Below the pieces are notes generated by a model that saw nothing but the letters and a program-made list of their open reading frames with translations, searched no databases and had not been told where the DNA came from. 64,000 bases of DNA. It comes from Aeoliella straminimaris (GTDB lineage Bacteria; Planctomycetota; Planctomycetia; Pirellulales; Lacipirellulaceae). The stretch is taken from the NCBI RefSeq assembly GCF_024054565.1, contig NZ_JAMXLR010000028.1:41414-105413 (forward strand). Reading direction: 5' to 3'. Below are positions 26,956-35,480 of this stretch, piece after piece; the first letter of the stretch is position 1; each line of letters starts with the position of its first letter. The position numbers were made by a program, and so were the translations under genes.

Positions 26956-27936
26956 TCAGGAGTAAGTAACGCGGGGATCGACCACCGAATACAACATGTC
27001 GGCCAACAACTGCCCGGCCAGCGTCAGCACGCTGAACATCAACGTCAGGCCCATAATGGTGGGATAATCCCGCTCGTTGAGTGCTTCGAAGAACAAGGTC
27101 CCCATGCCGGGCCAGCTAAAAATCATCTCCAGGATGATCGCGCCGCTCAGCAGGCTGGGGAGCGTCAAACCGACAAGCGTCACGAGAGGAATGAGCGTGT
27201 TACGGAACGCATGCTTGACCAGGATCGACCGCTCAGTGAGCCCTTTGGCTTTGGCCGTGCGGATGTAGTCCTGTCGGATGACCTCCTGCATGTTCGACTT
27301 AATGAACCGCGAGTAGTACGCCAGCGAGCCATAGGTAAAGCAGATGACCGGCAACAGGGCGTGCAGGAAGATGTCCCATGCTTGGCCCATCGCCGACAAG
27401 TCGGCGTAGTCTATCGACTTCATGCCACGCAGCGGCAGCCATTCGAGCTTCACTGCAAACAGTATCTGCAAGTACAGGGCGGCCACAAACGAGGGGAGCG
27501 AGTAAAGCATGTAGAGCAGCATGCTCACAGTGCGTTCGGCAATCGTGTTACTCCGCGCGGTGGACCACAGCCCCAGCGGAATCGACAACACATAAGTCAG
27601 CACCAGCGACGAAACCGTCAGCAACAAGGTGGGGCCGATCCGTCGCCCAATCAGCCGCACTACCGGCTCCTTGCGCGAGAGGCTGTTGCCCAAGTCGAAC
27701 CGCGCCACCTTGCTGGCCCAATCCAAGTATCCCAGCGGCCACGGTTTGTCGAGGCCATACGCCTTCTCCAGGCGTTTCTGGTCCGCCTCGCTCATCTGCA
27801 TGCTGGGATCGCCGACGGCCTGCACAATCGTGAGCGGCGTGCCCGGCATCATACGGATCAGCGCGTACACCAGGAAGGTGATGAGCACCAGCGTGATGGC
27901 GCCCACGAACAACCGACGGATGAAGTAGTGAATCAT
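26956..27936 (-). CDS. oligopeptide ABC transporter permease (DppB/OppB-like)
   Basis: The product is a 326-residue six-span permease with the family N-terminus MIHYFIRRLFVGAITLVLITFL, the GTPLTIVQA segment, an LDKPWPLGYLDW periplasmic region and the EAA loop YIRTAKAKGLTERSILVKHAF. The C-terminus ends DMLYSVVDPRVTYS as in DppB. It follows the substrate-binding lipoprotein gene by 36 bp and precedes the DppC-like gene by 10 bp, so all belong to one operon. Confidence 0.95.
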   Translation of the reverse strand: MIHYFIRRLFVGAITLVLITFLVYALIRMMPGTPLTIVQAVGDPSMQMSEADQKRLEKAYGLDKPWPLGYLDWASKVARFDLGNSLSRKEPVVRLIGRRIGPTLLLTVSSLVLTYVLSIPLGLWSTARSNTIAERTVSMLLYMLYSLPSFVAALYLQILFAVKLEWLPLRGMKSIDYADLSAMGQAWDIFLHALLPVICFTYGSLAYYSRFIKSNMQEVIRQDYIRTAKAKGLTERSILVKHAFRNTLIPLVTLVGLTLPSLLSGAIILEMIFSWPGMGTLFFEALNERDYPTIMGLTLMFSVLTLAGQLLADMLYSVVDPRVTYS

Positions 27937-27972
27937 GTCAGCGGAACAGCTGGATGGCCGTGGTCCAAATTG

Positions 27973-29952
27973 CTACTTCGTCTTCCAAATGCCATTGATG
28001 CCCGGGCTCACACCATAGGGATCACGCGGGCTGAAATTGAACCCGCGAATGCTCTGATTCAAGCCGAACAGCGTGGGGCGATAGAACAACCACATGTAGG
28101 CCTGTTCGTTCCAGAGAATATCGTGAATTTCGGCATAGTACTCAGCCCGCTTCTGGCGATCAAACTCGGCCTGCGCCAGCTCGAAAAGCTCGTCTACCCG
28201 CGGATTGGAGTACTGCCCATAATTGCGGCCCCCCCCGGTCTTGAAGATGTTGTCGAGCGTCGAAGGATCGGTACCGGTGCCCCACCCTGCGATGGTGGCA
28301 TCGAACTGATGCTTGAGCGACTTGTCTTGCAGCACGGTAAATTCGGTTGGTTTGACGTCCACCTGAATGCCGATCTGATCGAGGTTCGACTTCAATAGCG
28401 TACAAACCTTGATAGAGTTCGGCGTGGTCGAGCTGAGTAGCGTGAAGCGGAAAGGCACCAGTCGGCCGTTAATCTCCTTGTCGCGGACGCCGTCGCCGTC
28501 GCTGTCGTCCCAGCCAGCTTCGTCCAGCAAGTCTTCGGCGGCGTCGAGATCGCGTTGGTAAGCTTCGGGCTTATCCGAAGCCATCCAGCCGGTGGGATGG
28601 AACGGCCCCAAGCCCGCCGGGGCAAGGTCGTAGAAGATGCTAGAGAGCATCTCTTGATGGTCGAACGCCAAAGCGATCGCCTGACGAACCTTGGGATCTT
28701 GGAAATAGGGCCGTTTGACGTTCCACACAATGTGGAACTCGGTCCACTCCATGCCTCGCACCTTGGTGTTCTTGTCGTAGAAGTCCTGGCTATCGGTTTG
28801 GGTGAGCCACTGCTCGGCGCTCAGACGGCAGTCGTCGATGTCACCCGCCTTCAACGACAACAACGCCGTGTTGGGATCGATGATCACTTCGCAACGAATC
28901 TCTTTGAAGTACGGCCGAGGACGAATCTCTTTGCCGTCCTTCTGCCAGTAATCGTCGCGGCGGGTGAGAATGATGTTCTGACCACGCGAGCGTGACTTGT
29001 ATTCATAGGGACCGCAAGTGACCGGCTTGTTGAGGAACTTCAAGTGGTACTGGCTGGTCTCCATCGTGGGGTCGTCGTCCACACTGTCTTTGTAGATGTG
29101 CTCGGGCACGATCGGAAAGACCAGGTTCTCGTCATTCGAGGCTAGTGCCTGCTTGTGGAAGATTACCAACGTGTGATCGTCGTACGCCTCGACCCACCGC
29201 AATTTGTCCGTACCTGAACGCACCGCAGGAATGGTCACACGGGGATTCATGATCGTTTGAAAAGAGAAGACAAAGTCGTGCGCCGTGACTGGTTCGCCAT
29301 CAGACCACGCAAGGTCGTCCCGCAGAACGAACTTGTCCATCAGCTTGTCTTCGCTCGTCTGCCAAGAATCGATGAACTGCCTCATGCCGAACTTCTCAAA
29401 ATCGGCATCGAAGCCAATCAGCGAGATGCCGGTAAGTTCGAGCAACTCCATCTCGACCGATGCACTGATCATCAGCGGGTTGAGGCTCTTCAGGTCGCCG
29501 CTTAGGTGGTGTACCCAGGTAGCATCCCAGTCGACCTGGTCGTCGCTCTCGGGAAGCTGCCGCATGACGCTGTAGATCTTCTCGTTGGCTTCTTCCGAAT
29601 CGTTCTTTAGCGCCATCGCTTCCTCGGCGGAAACCAGGGGCGGGTGATCCTTCAAACGCTCCCGCAACAGATCGCGGCCGTAAGCCACTTTGCGGTCTTG
29701 CCAATTGGCCGAGGCGTCGAGTTCCTCCAGACTAGGAGGATCGTACTCTTCGAGCGGCTCGAAGATCTCCTTGTTCTCCGTGGTGTGACCTTCGGAGTCG
29801 CCCTCGTCCGTCGCGGTGTTGTCCGCTGATGTGCTGGGGGTCGACCTCATGCACCCCCCGGTCGCCACGAGAACTACAACAAGAAGTGCCAGCACCCCGC
29901 TCCAAGGGCACCAGCGGGCCAAACCTATCCGAGCATCACGCGTCATCATCAC
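27973..29952 (-). CDS. oligopeptide ABC transporter substrate-binding lipoprotein (SBP_bac_5)
   Basis: The product is a 659-residue solute-binding protein (family 5) that captures peptides or similar ligands and hands them to the permease pair. It has a lipoprotein signal (LVVVLVATGGC, Cys about residue 34), an acidic linker, then the two-lobed fold: VHHLSGDLKSLNPLMIS, FVLRDDLAWSDGEPVTAHDF (family signature), KVRQAIALAFDHQEMLSS and YAEIHDILWNEQAYMWLFYRP. The first codons read GTG ATG ATG, so the start is uncertain by up to two residues. It is the first gene of the operon that continues with two permeases and a fused ATPase. Confidence 0.94.
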   Translation of the reverse strand: MMMTRDARIGLARWCPWSGVLALLVVVLVATGGCMRSTPSTSADNTATDEGDSEGHTTENKEIFEPLEEYDPPSLEELDASANWQDRKVAYGRDLLRERLKDHPPLVSAEEAMALKNDSEEANEKIYSVMRQLPESDDQVDWDATWVHHLSGDLKSLNPLMISASVEMELLELTGISLIGFDADFEKFGMRQFIDSWQTSEDKLMDKFVLRDDLAWSDGEPVTAHDFVFSFQTIMNPRVTIPAVRSGTDKLRWVEAYDDHTLVIFHKQALASNDENLVFPIVPEHIYKDSVDDDPTMETSQYHLKFLNKPVTCGPYEYKSRSRGQNIILTRRDDYWQKDGKEIRPRPYFKEIRCEVIIDPNTALLSLKAGDIDDCRLSAEQWLTQTDSQDFYDKNTKVRGMEWTEFHIVWNVKRPYFQDPKVRQAIALAFDHQEMLSSIFYDLAPAGLGPFHPTGWMASDKPEAYQRDLDAAEDLLDEAGWDDSDGDGVRDKEINGRLVPFRFTLLSSTTPNSIKVCTLLKSNLDQIGIQVDVKPTEFTVLQDKSLKHQFDATIAGWGTGTDPSTLDNIFKTGGGRNYGQYSNPRVDELFELAQAEFDRQKRAEYYAEIHDILWNEQAYMWLFYRPTLFGLNQSIRGFNFSPRDPYGVSPGINGIWKTK

Positions 29953-30128
29953 ATCCGCGGGAAAGAGGCAAAATGTCCGCGGCCAAAGTAGGCCAGTTCA
30001 AATTGGAACGGCTGTGAGATGCCCTAAGCCTTTTGGGGGCTAGAGCCTCGGATGCCGCCTGATTCGCCGTTCCAAGCCGTCATGCTAACAGTTTCGGCGA
30101 ATTCTGGTCAATGCGCATGCACCGCCCA

Positions 30129-30149
30129 GCCTGCCCAGGTTCGGCAGGC
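30129..30149 (-). terminator. stem-loop after FliL-like gene
   Basis: A perfect 7-bp stem GCCTGCC/GGCAGGC with a 7-nt loop lies directly after the stop of the gene at 30151. It has no T-tract, so intrinsic termination is not certain. Confidence 0.3.
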
Positions 30150-30150
30150 C

Positions 30151-30642
30151 CTACTCGACGATGTAGCTGAAGTCGCTGATGAAGACCTCCGATACCCGCA
30201 GTTCCGGCACCGCGCGGCGGAGACGCAAATAGATCCTGCGGCGCAATGCGTGCAGGGTCGGGTCTTCGAACGCGGTGGACGGCACCAGCCGGGCCGAGGT
30301 GATCACCTGGTTGCGGACACGGTGCTGCCGCGAACCCCACGCCTGCTCGAATTGTGGCAGGTCCTCCTCGGACACTTCGACCCACACGGTGAAATCAAGT
30401 GTCACCTTCTCGCGTTCGACAGGATGAAAGTTCTTGATGCGGAAGTCGCCCAGCTTGAAGGCATGCCGCTGGGGCATGGTGGGCTGCTCTTGCGAGCCGG
30501 CGCTAGCGGCCTTGTCCGCCTTGTCGACCTGCTGGTCCGCAGCCGTGGCCGGGTACGCAGCCGACAGCAGGGCCACCAGCAGCAGTGCCAACCAGCCACG
30601 ATGTGGCCCGGCGAATTCTCTGTTGGTTGTTGCGGATGTCAC
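30151..30642 (-). CDS. FliL-like small exported protein 1
   Basis: The product is 163 residues with a signal peptide or anchor (GWLALLLVALLSAAYPATAA) and one small domain. The C-terminal part (LHALRRRIYLRLRRAVPELRVSEVFISDFSYIVE) matches the pattern of FliL-type domains: an amphipathic helix, then a beta strand ending in an F-x-x-F/Y motif. Two neighbouring genes encode proteins of the same layout. The start is GTG at 30642, overlapping the stop of the upstream gene by 4 bp, so it is translationally coupled. No flagellar genes are nearby, so a flagellar role is not assumed. Confidence 0.7.
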   Translation of the reverse strand: MTSATTNREFAGPHRGWLALLLVALLSAAYPATAADQQVDKADKAASAGSQEQPTMPQRHAFKLGDFRIKNFHPVEREKVTLDFTVWVEVSEEDLPQFEQAWGSRQHRVRNQVITSARLVPSTAFEDPTLHALRRRIYLRLRRAVPELRVSEVFISDFSYIVE

Positions 30643-31121
30643 AGTCGTTTCACCTGCGGGTTGGCAATGTGGATACGTTCGAGATGCGCCGAGCCGATGT
30701 ACGGCTTGAGCGAGTCGGCCAAGTGGGTCTTGAGCGTGGTCATCGTGGGGTCCAGCAGGTCTTCGATCGACGTATTACGGCACGTCTCGATCACCGTGTC
30801 GCGGAACCTTCCTTCCAGCCGCTCGTAGTTGCTGCGGAGCGTGCCCTCGTTCTCCGGCAACACCGCGGCGTATAGGCGAAACTCAATCTGCACTTGAGTG
30901 GCAGCAATCGGGCTGTCGCTGGTCGGTTCAACCGGAATCGGGATGACGTACTCCCCCAGTTCGATCGTAACCAGGTCCTCCAGGGCGGGGAGGCGTTCAA
31001 ATCGTTCGATGGGCGAGAGTCCTTCGTCGCCACAACCTCCGAGCGCAGCGCACAGCACCGCTGTGGCGATCGTCAAATCGCGGCGGCGCGGCGGCAAGTT
31101 AGCGCAAGGATACTTCATCAT
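30639..31121 (-). CDS. FliL-like small lipoprotein 2
   Basis: The product is about 160 residues with a lipoprotein signal (TIATAVLCAALGGCGDE, Cys near residue 29). The mature domain begins with a beta strand (LVTIELGEYVIPIPVEPTS), then VQIEFRLYAAVLPEN, a helix-rich part (NYERLEGRFRDTVIETCR) and the C-terminal LADSLKPYIGSAHLERIHIA. The order is the same as in the adjacent proteins. The start is one of two adjacent ATGs (31121 or 31118). It overlaps the next gene by 4 bp and faces the third paralogue divergently across about 240 bp. Confidence 0.7.
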   Translation of the reverse strand: MMKYPCANLPPRRRDLTIATAVLCAALGGCGDEGLSPIERFERLPALEDLVTIELGEYVIPIPVEPTSDSPIAATQVQIEFRLYAAVLPENEGTLRSNYERLEGRFRDTVIETCRNTSIEDLLDPTMTTLKTHLADSLKPYIGSAHLERIHIANPQVKRL

Positions 31122-31364
31122 CCAAGCATAGAACGCCGCTGAGTGGCTGCTGCGGTGGATCGCCGCGAGTGAAATTTTGCCCCACCGGTAATCCGCTTGT
31201 AGCGAATGCAACGAATGCGTCGACCAGTGACGGGGCGGCCAGCGGCGACAACCAAGGGATTCGCTGCCTGGGGGCCACAGGATGAACCATTCTTGAGTAG
31301 CACTCGCCGGGCACTGGCCCCGGAGGGATATTTCGCTGGCCAAATGGTCCCCCGCACTACTCCG

Positions 31365-31799
31365 ATGAACTGCAAGCACCTAGTCCTGTTGAGCGTTATC
31401 GGCTGCCTGGCGACTGCCGGTTGCTACGACGGCAAGCGTCTGGTCGAGGCCGCGCGCAACCAGGCGATACGCACTCGGCTGGACGAAGTCGACCTGGGCG
31501 AGTACCGCACTACCCTGCCTCGCTACGACGCCGACAGTTCGGCGATGGAGATCGTAGTCGAACTGTACGGCACCGCGATCCGCTACAAGATTCCCGACGT
31601 AGAAAAAACCATCGAGCAAGACGACTATCGCCTCCGCCAGGCGGTGATCATCGCCCTGCGACGGACGACGGCCGCGGAGATTGCCGACCCGCACCTCACC
31701 ACGTTCCGCGAGCGTCTGCTGACAGTGGTCAACGCCGAACTGGGCGAAACGCCCATCGAATCGCTGGGATTCCGCACGGTGCGGTTCATTCCGCTTTAG
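31365..31799 (+). CDS. FliL-like small lipoprotein 3
   Basis: The product is 144 residues with a lipoprotein signal (LVLLSVIGCLATAGCYDG, Cys about residue 20). The mature domain has VDLGEYRTTLPRYD, MEIVVELYGTAI, a helix with QAVIIALRRTTAAEI and the C-terminal LLTVVNAELGETPIESLGFRTVRFIPL, the best FliL-like end of the three. It is encoded on the opposite strand to its two relatives. ATG 31365 is taken because the lipoprotein signal starts there; the earlier frame has no supporting features. Confidence 0.72.
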   Translation: MNCKHLVLLSVIGCLATAGCYDGKRLVEAARNQAIRTRLDEVDLGEYRTTLPRYDADSSAMEIVVELYGTAIRYKIPDVEKTIEQDDYRLRQAVIIALRRTTAAEIADPHLTTFRERLLTVVNAELGETPIESLGFRTVRFIPL

Positions 31800-31808
31800 C
31801 GGCCTGCG

Positions 31809-32264
31809 TTACTGAAACGGAAAAGCCGCTTGCGACTCGCTCGGGCCGCCACTGCGAAGCCTGGTTGGGGGGGCAATCCAGCGGGTGGCCGTTTCGGTCA
31901 GGCGAAGCAAGCCGTGAGCGGATTTGGCTTCGATCTGCTCGATCCAAAACTGTCGGGGCCGGCCAGTGCTGGCGTTGAGGTGCACCCCCACGCGGACTTT
32001 GCCATGGCGGAAGCCCTGCTCGGCCAGGCGGCGGTGCGTGTAGCCCACCAGTTCAGACCGAGACATACGTGGCAGTTGCGAAAAGCGATTGGCGTCCTCG
32101 AGCACCTGGTCCAGGCGTTGCTCGGCCCGCACAAATAGCAGCACGTGCGCCAACAGCACCAGCCAAGCGGCAATGGCCACCAGGGCCGCCGCTCCGCGCA
32201 ACACCCACCACGTACCGCGAACGGGCAGGTCGGAGGCCACCGGAGAAGCATAAGGCGAGGACAT
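31809..32264 (-). CDS. small single-span hypothetical membrane protein
   Basis: The product is 151 residues with one span at about 20-43 (VLRGAAALVAIAAWLVLLAHVLLFV), a coiled region, and a basic C-terminal domain with RRLAEQGFRHGKVRVGVHL and FWIEQIEAKSAHG. I do not recognise a family. ATG 32264 has GGAAGG just upstream, with very short spacing. It is convergent with the FliL-like lipoprotein gene, with 9 bp between the two stops. Confidence 0.6.
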   Translation of the reverse strand: MSSPYASPVASDLPVRGTWWVLRGAAALVAIAAWLVLLAHVLLFVRAEQRLDQVLEDANRFSQLPRMSRSELVGYTHRRLAEQGFRHGKVRVGVHLNASTGRPRQFWIEQIEAKSAHGLLRLTETATRWIAPPTRLRSGGPSESQAAFPFQ

Positions 32265-32316
32265 ACCTTCCAGGCTAATCAGGCCTGGGCAGGTTGGCAA
32301 ATTGCCAGCAAATCGG

Positions 32317-33582
32317 CTACTCGTCCCACTCAACCACGACGTTGGGCAGCATCTCCTTGATCTTTTCAACGCCGTCTTCGGTGATGTACGTGAAACCGGC
32401 CGAGATGCGGTTCAAGGTCTTGAGCTCGCCCAGGGCTACCAACCCTTCGTCGCCGACCTCGCATCCCTTAATGGAAAGCGTGGTCAGCTTGGGGAACTTG
32501 GCGATGGTCTCCATGCCCTGGTCATCGACCATCGTCTCTTCGACACTCAGGAACAGCAGGTTCAGGTCCTTCAGCGCCTCCAAGCCATCGTTGGTGACGC
32601 GGGTGTTCCACAGATTGAGCCACACGAGTTCGTCTTTGCCCTTGAGCGCGGCAAGGCTTTCGTCGCCGACGCCAGTCTCGCTGAGGTCCAACTTTCGCAG
32701 CATCTTGCAACCCTGCAGGTGCTTGAGCCCCGAACCGTTTACGTAGGTGCCGCGAAGGTTCAAATGACGAAGCTTGGTCATGCCCGACAGGTGCTGGAGG
32801 GCTTCATCCGAAATGGTGGTCCGCATCAAGTCGAGATCGTCCATCCCCGAGATACCCGCCAGCTTGGCGACCCCTTCGTTAGTGATTGAGGTATCCTGCA
32901 GCACCAGGCCCTTGAGCCTGGGCAATTCGGCCAAGGCCGCGAGGCCGCGATCAGTCACACCCGAACTGCGAAGCTTGACGGCGGCCAGCGTCTTGATGCT
33001 GGCCAGGCTCTGGACCCCTTCGTCCGACACTGGGCAGCCGCGGAGGTCGAGCAGGCGCAACTTGGGAGACCCCACCAGGTTGGCCAGCCCCTCATCGCCG
33101 ATGCGATTGAAGAGCAGGTACAGGTAGGTGAGCTCGGGCATCTCGGCAAAGTTTTTGAGACACTCGTCGGTCATCTGGGTGGTCCGCTCGAGATTGAGCG
33201 ACTTGAGCTTGGGCAGCTGCTTGAGCTTGGCCAGACCGGCGTCGGTGACGCTGGTGTTGCGGAGCGACAAATCGGTGAGATTCTCGAATTTGACGATCGT
33301 ATCGAGGGCGGCGTCCGTGATATTGGCCCCCCACAGCTTGAGCGTGGTGAGCTTCGTGGCGCCCAGCAGCGGCAACAGATCCGAGTCGCCCACGGGGCGT
33401 TCGTCCAGGTCGATCACCACGATATCCCCAGCGGCATTCACGGTCACTTTGGCCAGCAGGCTCCGGGCGTGCTCGGCGGCCGGATTGTCGGCTACGGCCG
33501 TGGTTTGACCAAAAGCCGGCGAAAGTGTGCAAAAACCGGCCAGTAGAGTACACAGGGCAAACAGGAATGGGGTAAGGCGCAT
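32317..33582 (-). CDS. secreted leucine-rich repeat protein
   Basis: The product is 421 residues. The signal peptide is MRLTPFLFALCTLLAGFCTL with cleavage after PAFG. The rest is built from about 12 leucine-rich repeats of about 24 residues, each like LTxLxLxNTxVTDAGLAxLKxLPxLKSL, the bacterial cysteine-containing type that forms a curved solenoid. There is no enzyme motif, so a protein-binding role at the cell surface or periplasm is inferred. ATG 33582 is chosen because the signal peptide begins there. The gene is divergent from the Gfo/Idh/MocA gene. Confidence 0.87.
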   Translation of the reverse strand: MRLTPFLFALCTLLAGFCTLSPAFGQTTAVADNPAAEHARSLLAKVTVNAAGDIVVIDLDERPVGDSDLLPLLGATKLTTLKLWGANITDAALDTIVKFENLTDLSLRNTSVTDAGLAKLKQLPKLKSLNLERTTQMTDECLKNFAEMPELTYLYLLFNRIGDEGLANLVGSPKLRLLDLRGCPVSDEGVQSLASIKTLAAVKLRSSGVTDRGLAALAELPRLKGLVLQDTSITNEGVAKLAGISGMDDLDLMRTTISDEALQHLSGMTKLRHLNLRGTYVNGSGLKHLQGCKMLRKLDLSETGVGDESLAALKGKDELVWLNLWNTRVTNDGLEALKDLNLLFLSVEETMVDDQGMETIAKFPKLTTLSIKGCEVGDEGLVALGELKTLNRISAGFTYITEDGVEKIKEMLPNVVVEWDE

Positions 33583-33897
33583 TGGGGTACCAACCAATCG
33601 GGTGACAAAGGGGTCAGACTTCAGAAAGTGAGTCGTGGCGGGTCCTTTGTTATACACAGAATCTTGGCAAGTTGCGAGCAACCGGTGGGTTGGCCGCGTA
33701 CGGTAGATAGGCGGCCGGTGGGTCGGGATTCCTGCCTATCTTGCCAGGGAGTTTTGTATCCGGCGCAGTTTTTGGATAGAATGCTTAGCGGCAATCCCCC
33801 GGATTGCGTCTCGCCGGAGGTCCACTCCACTGCCCCACCCGGACCCTCCCAACACGCGTGATTTTTTCCTTATTCTTCCCTGAGGAGTTGAGAGACA
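33583..33897. other. intergenic gap between divergent genes
   Basis: This 315-bp gap separates the LRR protein gene and the oxidoreductase gene and must carry both promoters. The stretch GAGGAG at 33883-33888 is probably the oxidoreductase ribosome binding site. Nothing else was recognised. Confidence 0.5.
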
Positions 33898-35250
33898 ATG
33901 CGAAGCAAACAAAACCGACGCGACTTCCTGCGGACAAGCGCCGCAGCGGGGGCAGGCTATTGGGCGCTGGGCGGTATCGCCACGGCTCAAAGCAAGTCGC
34001 CTAACGAACAACTGCAGGTCGCCGGCGTGGGGGTTGGTGGCAAGGGTGACGGCGACGTGAAGAATGCTTCACGCAGCGGAAAGTTGGTTGCCCTCTGCGA
34101 TACCGACAGCCGTGTGCTCGAGGGCATGGAAAGCGTAATGAAAACCGGCAACACGTTTGCCGACTTCCGCGAGATGCTCGACTCGATGGGTGACCAGATC
34201 GACGTCGTTACCGTGTCGACACCCGACCACATGCACGCTCCGATTGCCGCCGCTGCGATGAAGGCCGGCAAGCATGTCTATTGCCAGAAGCCGCTTACCC
34301 GCACCATCTGGGAAGCGCGTCGCTTGCAAGAGATCGCCAAAGAGATGGACGTTGTCACGCAAATGGGCAACCAGTACACCTGCTTCAATCCCATGCGTAA
34401 GGCTGCCTACCAGATCAAGGCTGGCAACCTTGGCAACGTGAAGGAAGTGCACGTCTGGACCAATCGTCCGGTATGGCCGCAAGGTGGTCCTCGCCCCGAA
34501 CCGGCAGAAGTTCCTGAGAACCTCAGCTGGGACCTCTGGTTGGGTGTGGCTCCCAAGCGCCCGTACGCCCCCGACGCCTACCACGACTTCAAGTGGCGTG
34601 GCTGGTGGGACTTTGGCACCGGTGCCCTGGGTGACATGGCTTGCCATACATGCAACCTGCCGTACATGGGGCTCACGATGCGTGACCCGGTTTCGGTGGA
34701 GGCTACCACATCGGGCCACAATGGCGACAGCTATCCCGAATGGTCGACCATCAAGTTCGAGTTCCCGGAACTCAATGGTCGTGCCCCCTTCACGCTGTAC
34801 TGGTACGACGGTGGCAAGAAGCCGGACAACGCGTTGTTCACCGATTTTAAGATGAAGAACGACGACGGCACTCCTGCCCCGAGTTCCACCGGCGCGCTGA
34901 TTGTTGGCGACAAGGCCAAGATGTATGCCGCCGGCGACTACGCCGAAAAGGGCATCGAGATCTTCGGTGCGGACGAAATGGACGTCGATTACCCGCGTGC
35001 ACGCGGTGGTGGCGATCTGGCTCACAATCGTGAGTTCTTCGCCGGTATCCGTGATCGGTCGAAGAAGCCGATGTCCAACATCGTCGACTACAGCGGACCG
35101 CTCACCGAGACCATCCTGCTCGGTAACCTTTCCGTGTGGAAGGGTGGCGAGAAGGTGCTGTGGGACGCCAAGACCATGACGCCGCTGAACGACGAGTCGC
35201 TGATGAAGATCGTCAAGCCAGATTACCAGAACGGCTACGAATTGATCTAA
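33898..35250 (+). CDS. Tat-exported Gfo/Idh/MocA family oxidoreductase
   Basis: The product is a 450-residue NAD(P)-dependent oxidoreductase of the Gfo/Idh/MocA family, acting on sugars or inositol-like substrates. The N-terminus carries a twin-arginine signal (NRRDFLRTSAAAGAGYWALGG), so it is exported folded, as is typical of this planctomycete subgroup. The Rossmann part includes VAGVGVGGKGDG and VVTVSTPDHMHAPIAAAAMKAGKHVYCQKPL, with the conserved EKP-like motif reading CQKPL, followed by MGNQYTCFNP and a C-terminal sheet domain. It stands alone and ends at a strong terminator. Confidence 0.93.
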   Translation: MRSKQNRRDFLRTSAAAGAGYWALGGIATAQSKSPNEQLQVAGVGVGGKGDGDVKNASRSGKLVALCDTDSRVLEGMESVMKTGNTFADFREMLDSMGDQIDVVTVSTPDHMHAPIAAAAMKAGKHVYCQKPLTRTIWEARRLQEIAKEMDVVTQMGNQYTCFNPMRKAAYQIKAGNLGNVKEVHVWTNRPVWPQGGPRPEPAEVPENLSWDLWLGVAPKRPYAPDAYHDFKWRGWWDFGTGALGDMACHTCNLPYMGLTMRDPVSVEATTSGHNGDSYPEWSTIKFEFPELNGRAPFTLYWYDGGKKPDNALFTDFKMKNDDGTPAPSSTGALIVGDKAKMYAAGDYAEKGIEIFGADEMDVDYPRARGGGDLAHNREFFAGIRDRSKKPMSNIVDYSGPLTETILLGNLSVWKGGEKVLWDAKTMTPLNDESLMKIVKPDYQNGYELI

Positions 35251-35279
35251 CGGCTTGTTGAACACAGTCTAGTAAACCG

Positions 35280-35316
35280 AACCCGGCCTTCACTTTGGTG
35301 GAGGCCGGGTTTTTTT
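35280..35316 (+). terminator. intrinsic terminator after oxidoreductase gene
   Basis: A perfect 10-bp stem AACCCGGCCT/AGGCCGGGTT with a 12-nt loop runs directly into a seven-T tract. It lies 30 bp after the stop codon of the oxidoreductase gene. Confidence 0.92.
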
Positions 35317-35480
35317 GTACGCAGAACGGAATGCATGCCGATGGGATCTTGGTTGTCGGATCAAAGTAGGCTCTGCTTCGCGTCATTTCGAAGGAGACCT
35401 CTTTGATTGCGGCCAACGGAAGGCATTCCATCAAGCGATTGGCGGTACTTTCCCACTGTTCCGCGCGGTAGAATGCTGGC

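Noticed and set aside
26752..28398. 548-codon open frame on the plus strand
   Set aside because: It runs antisense across three genes of the oligopeptide transporter operon and has no motif.
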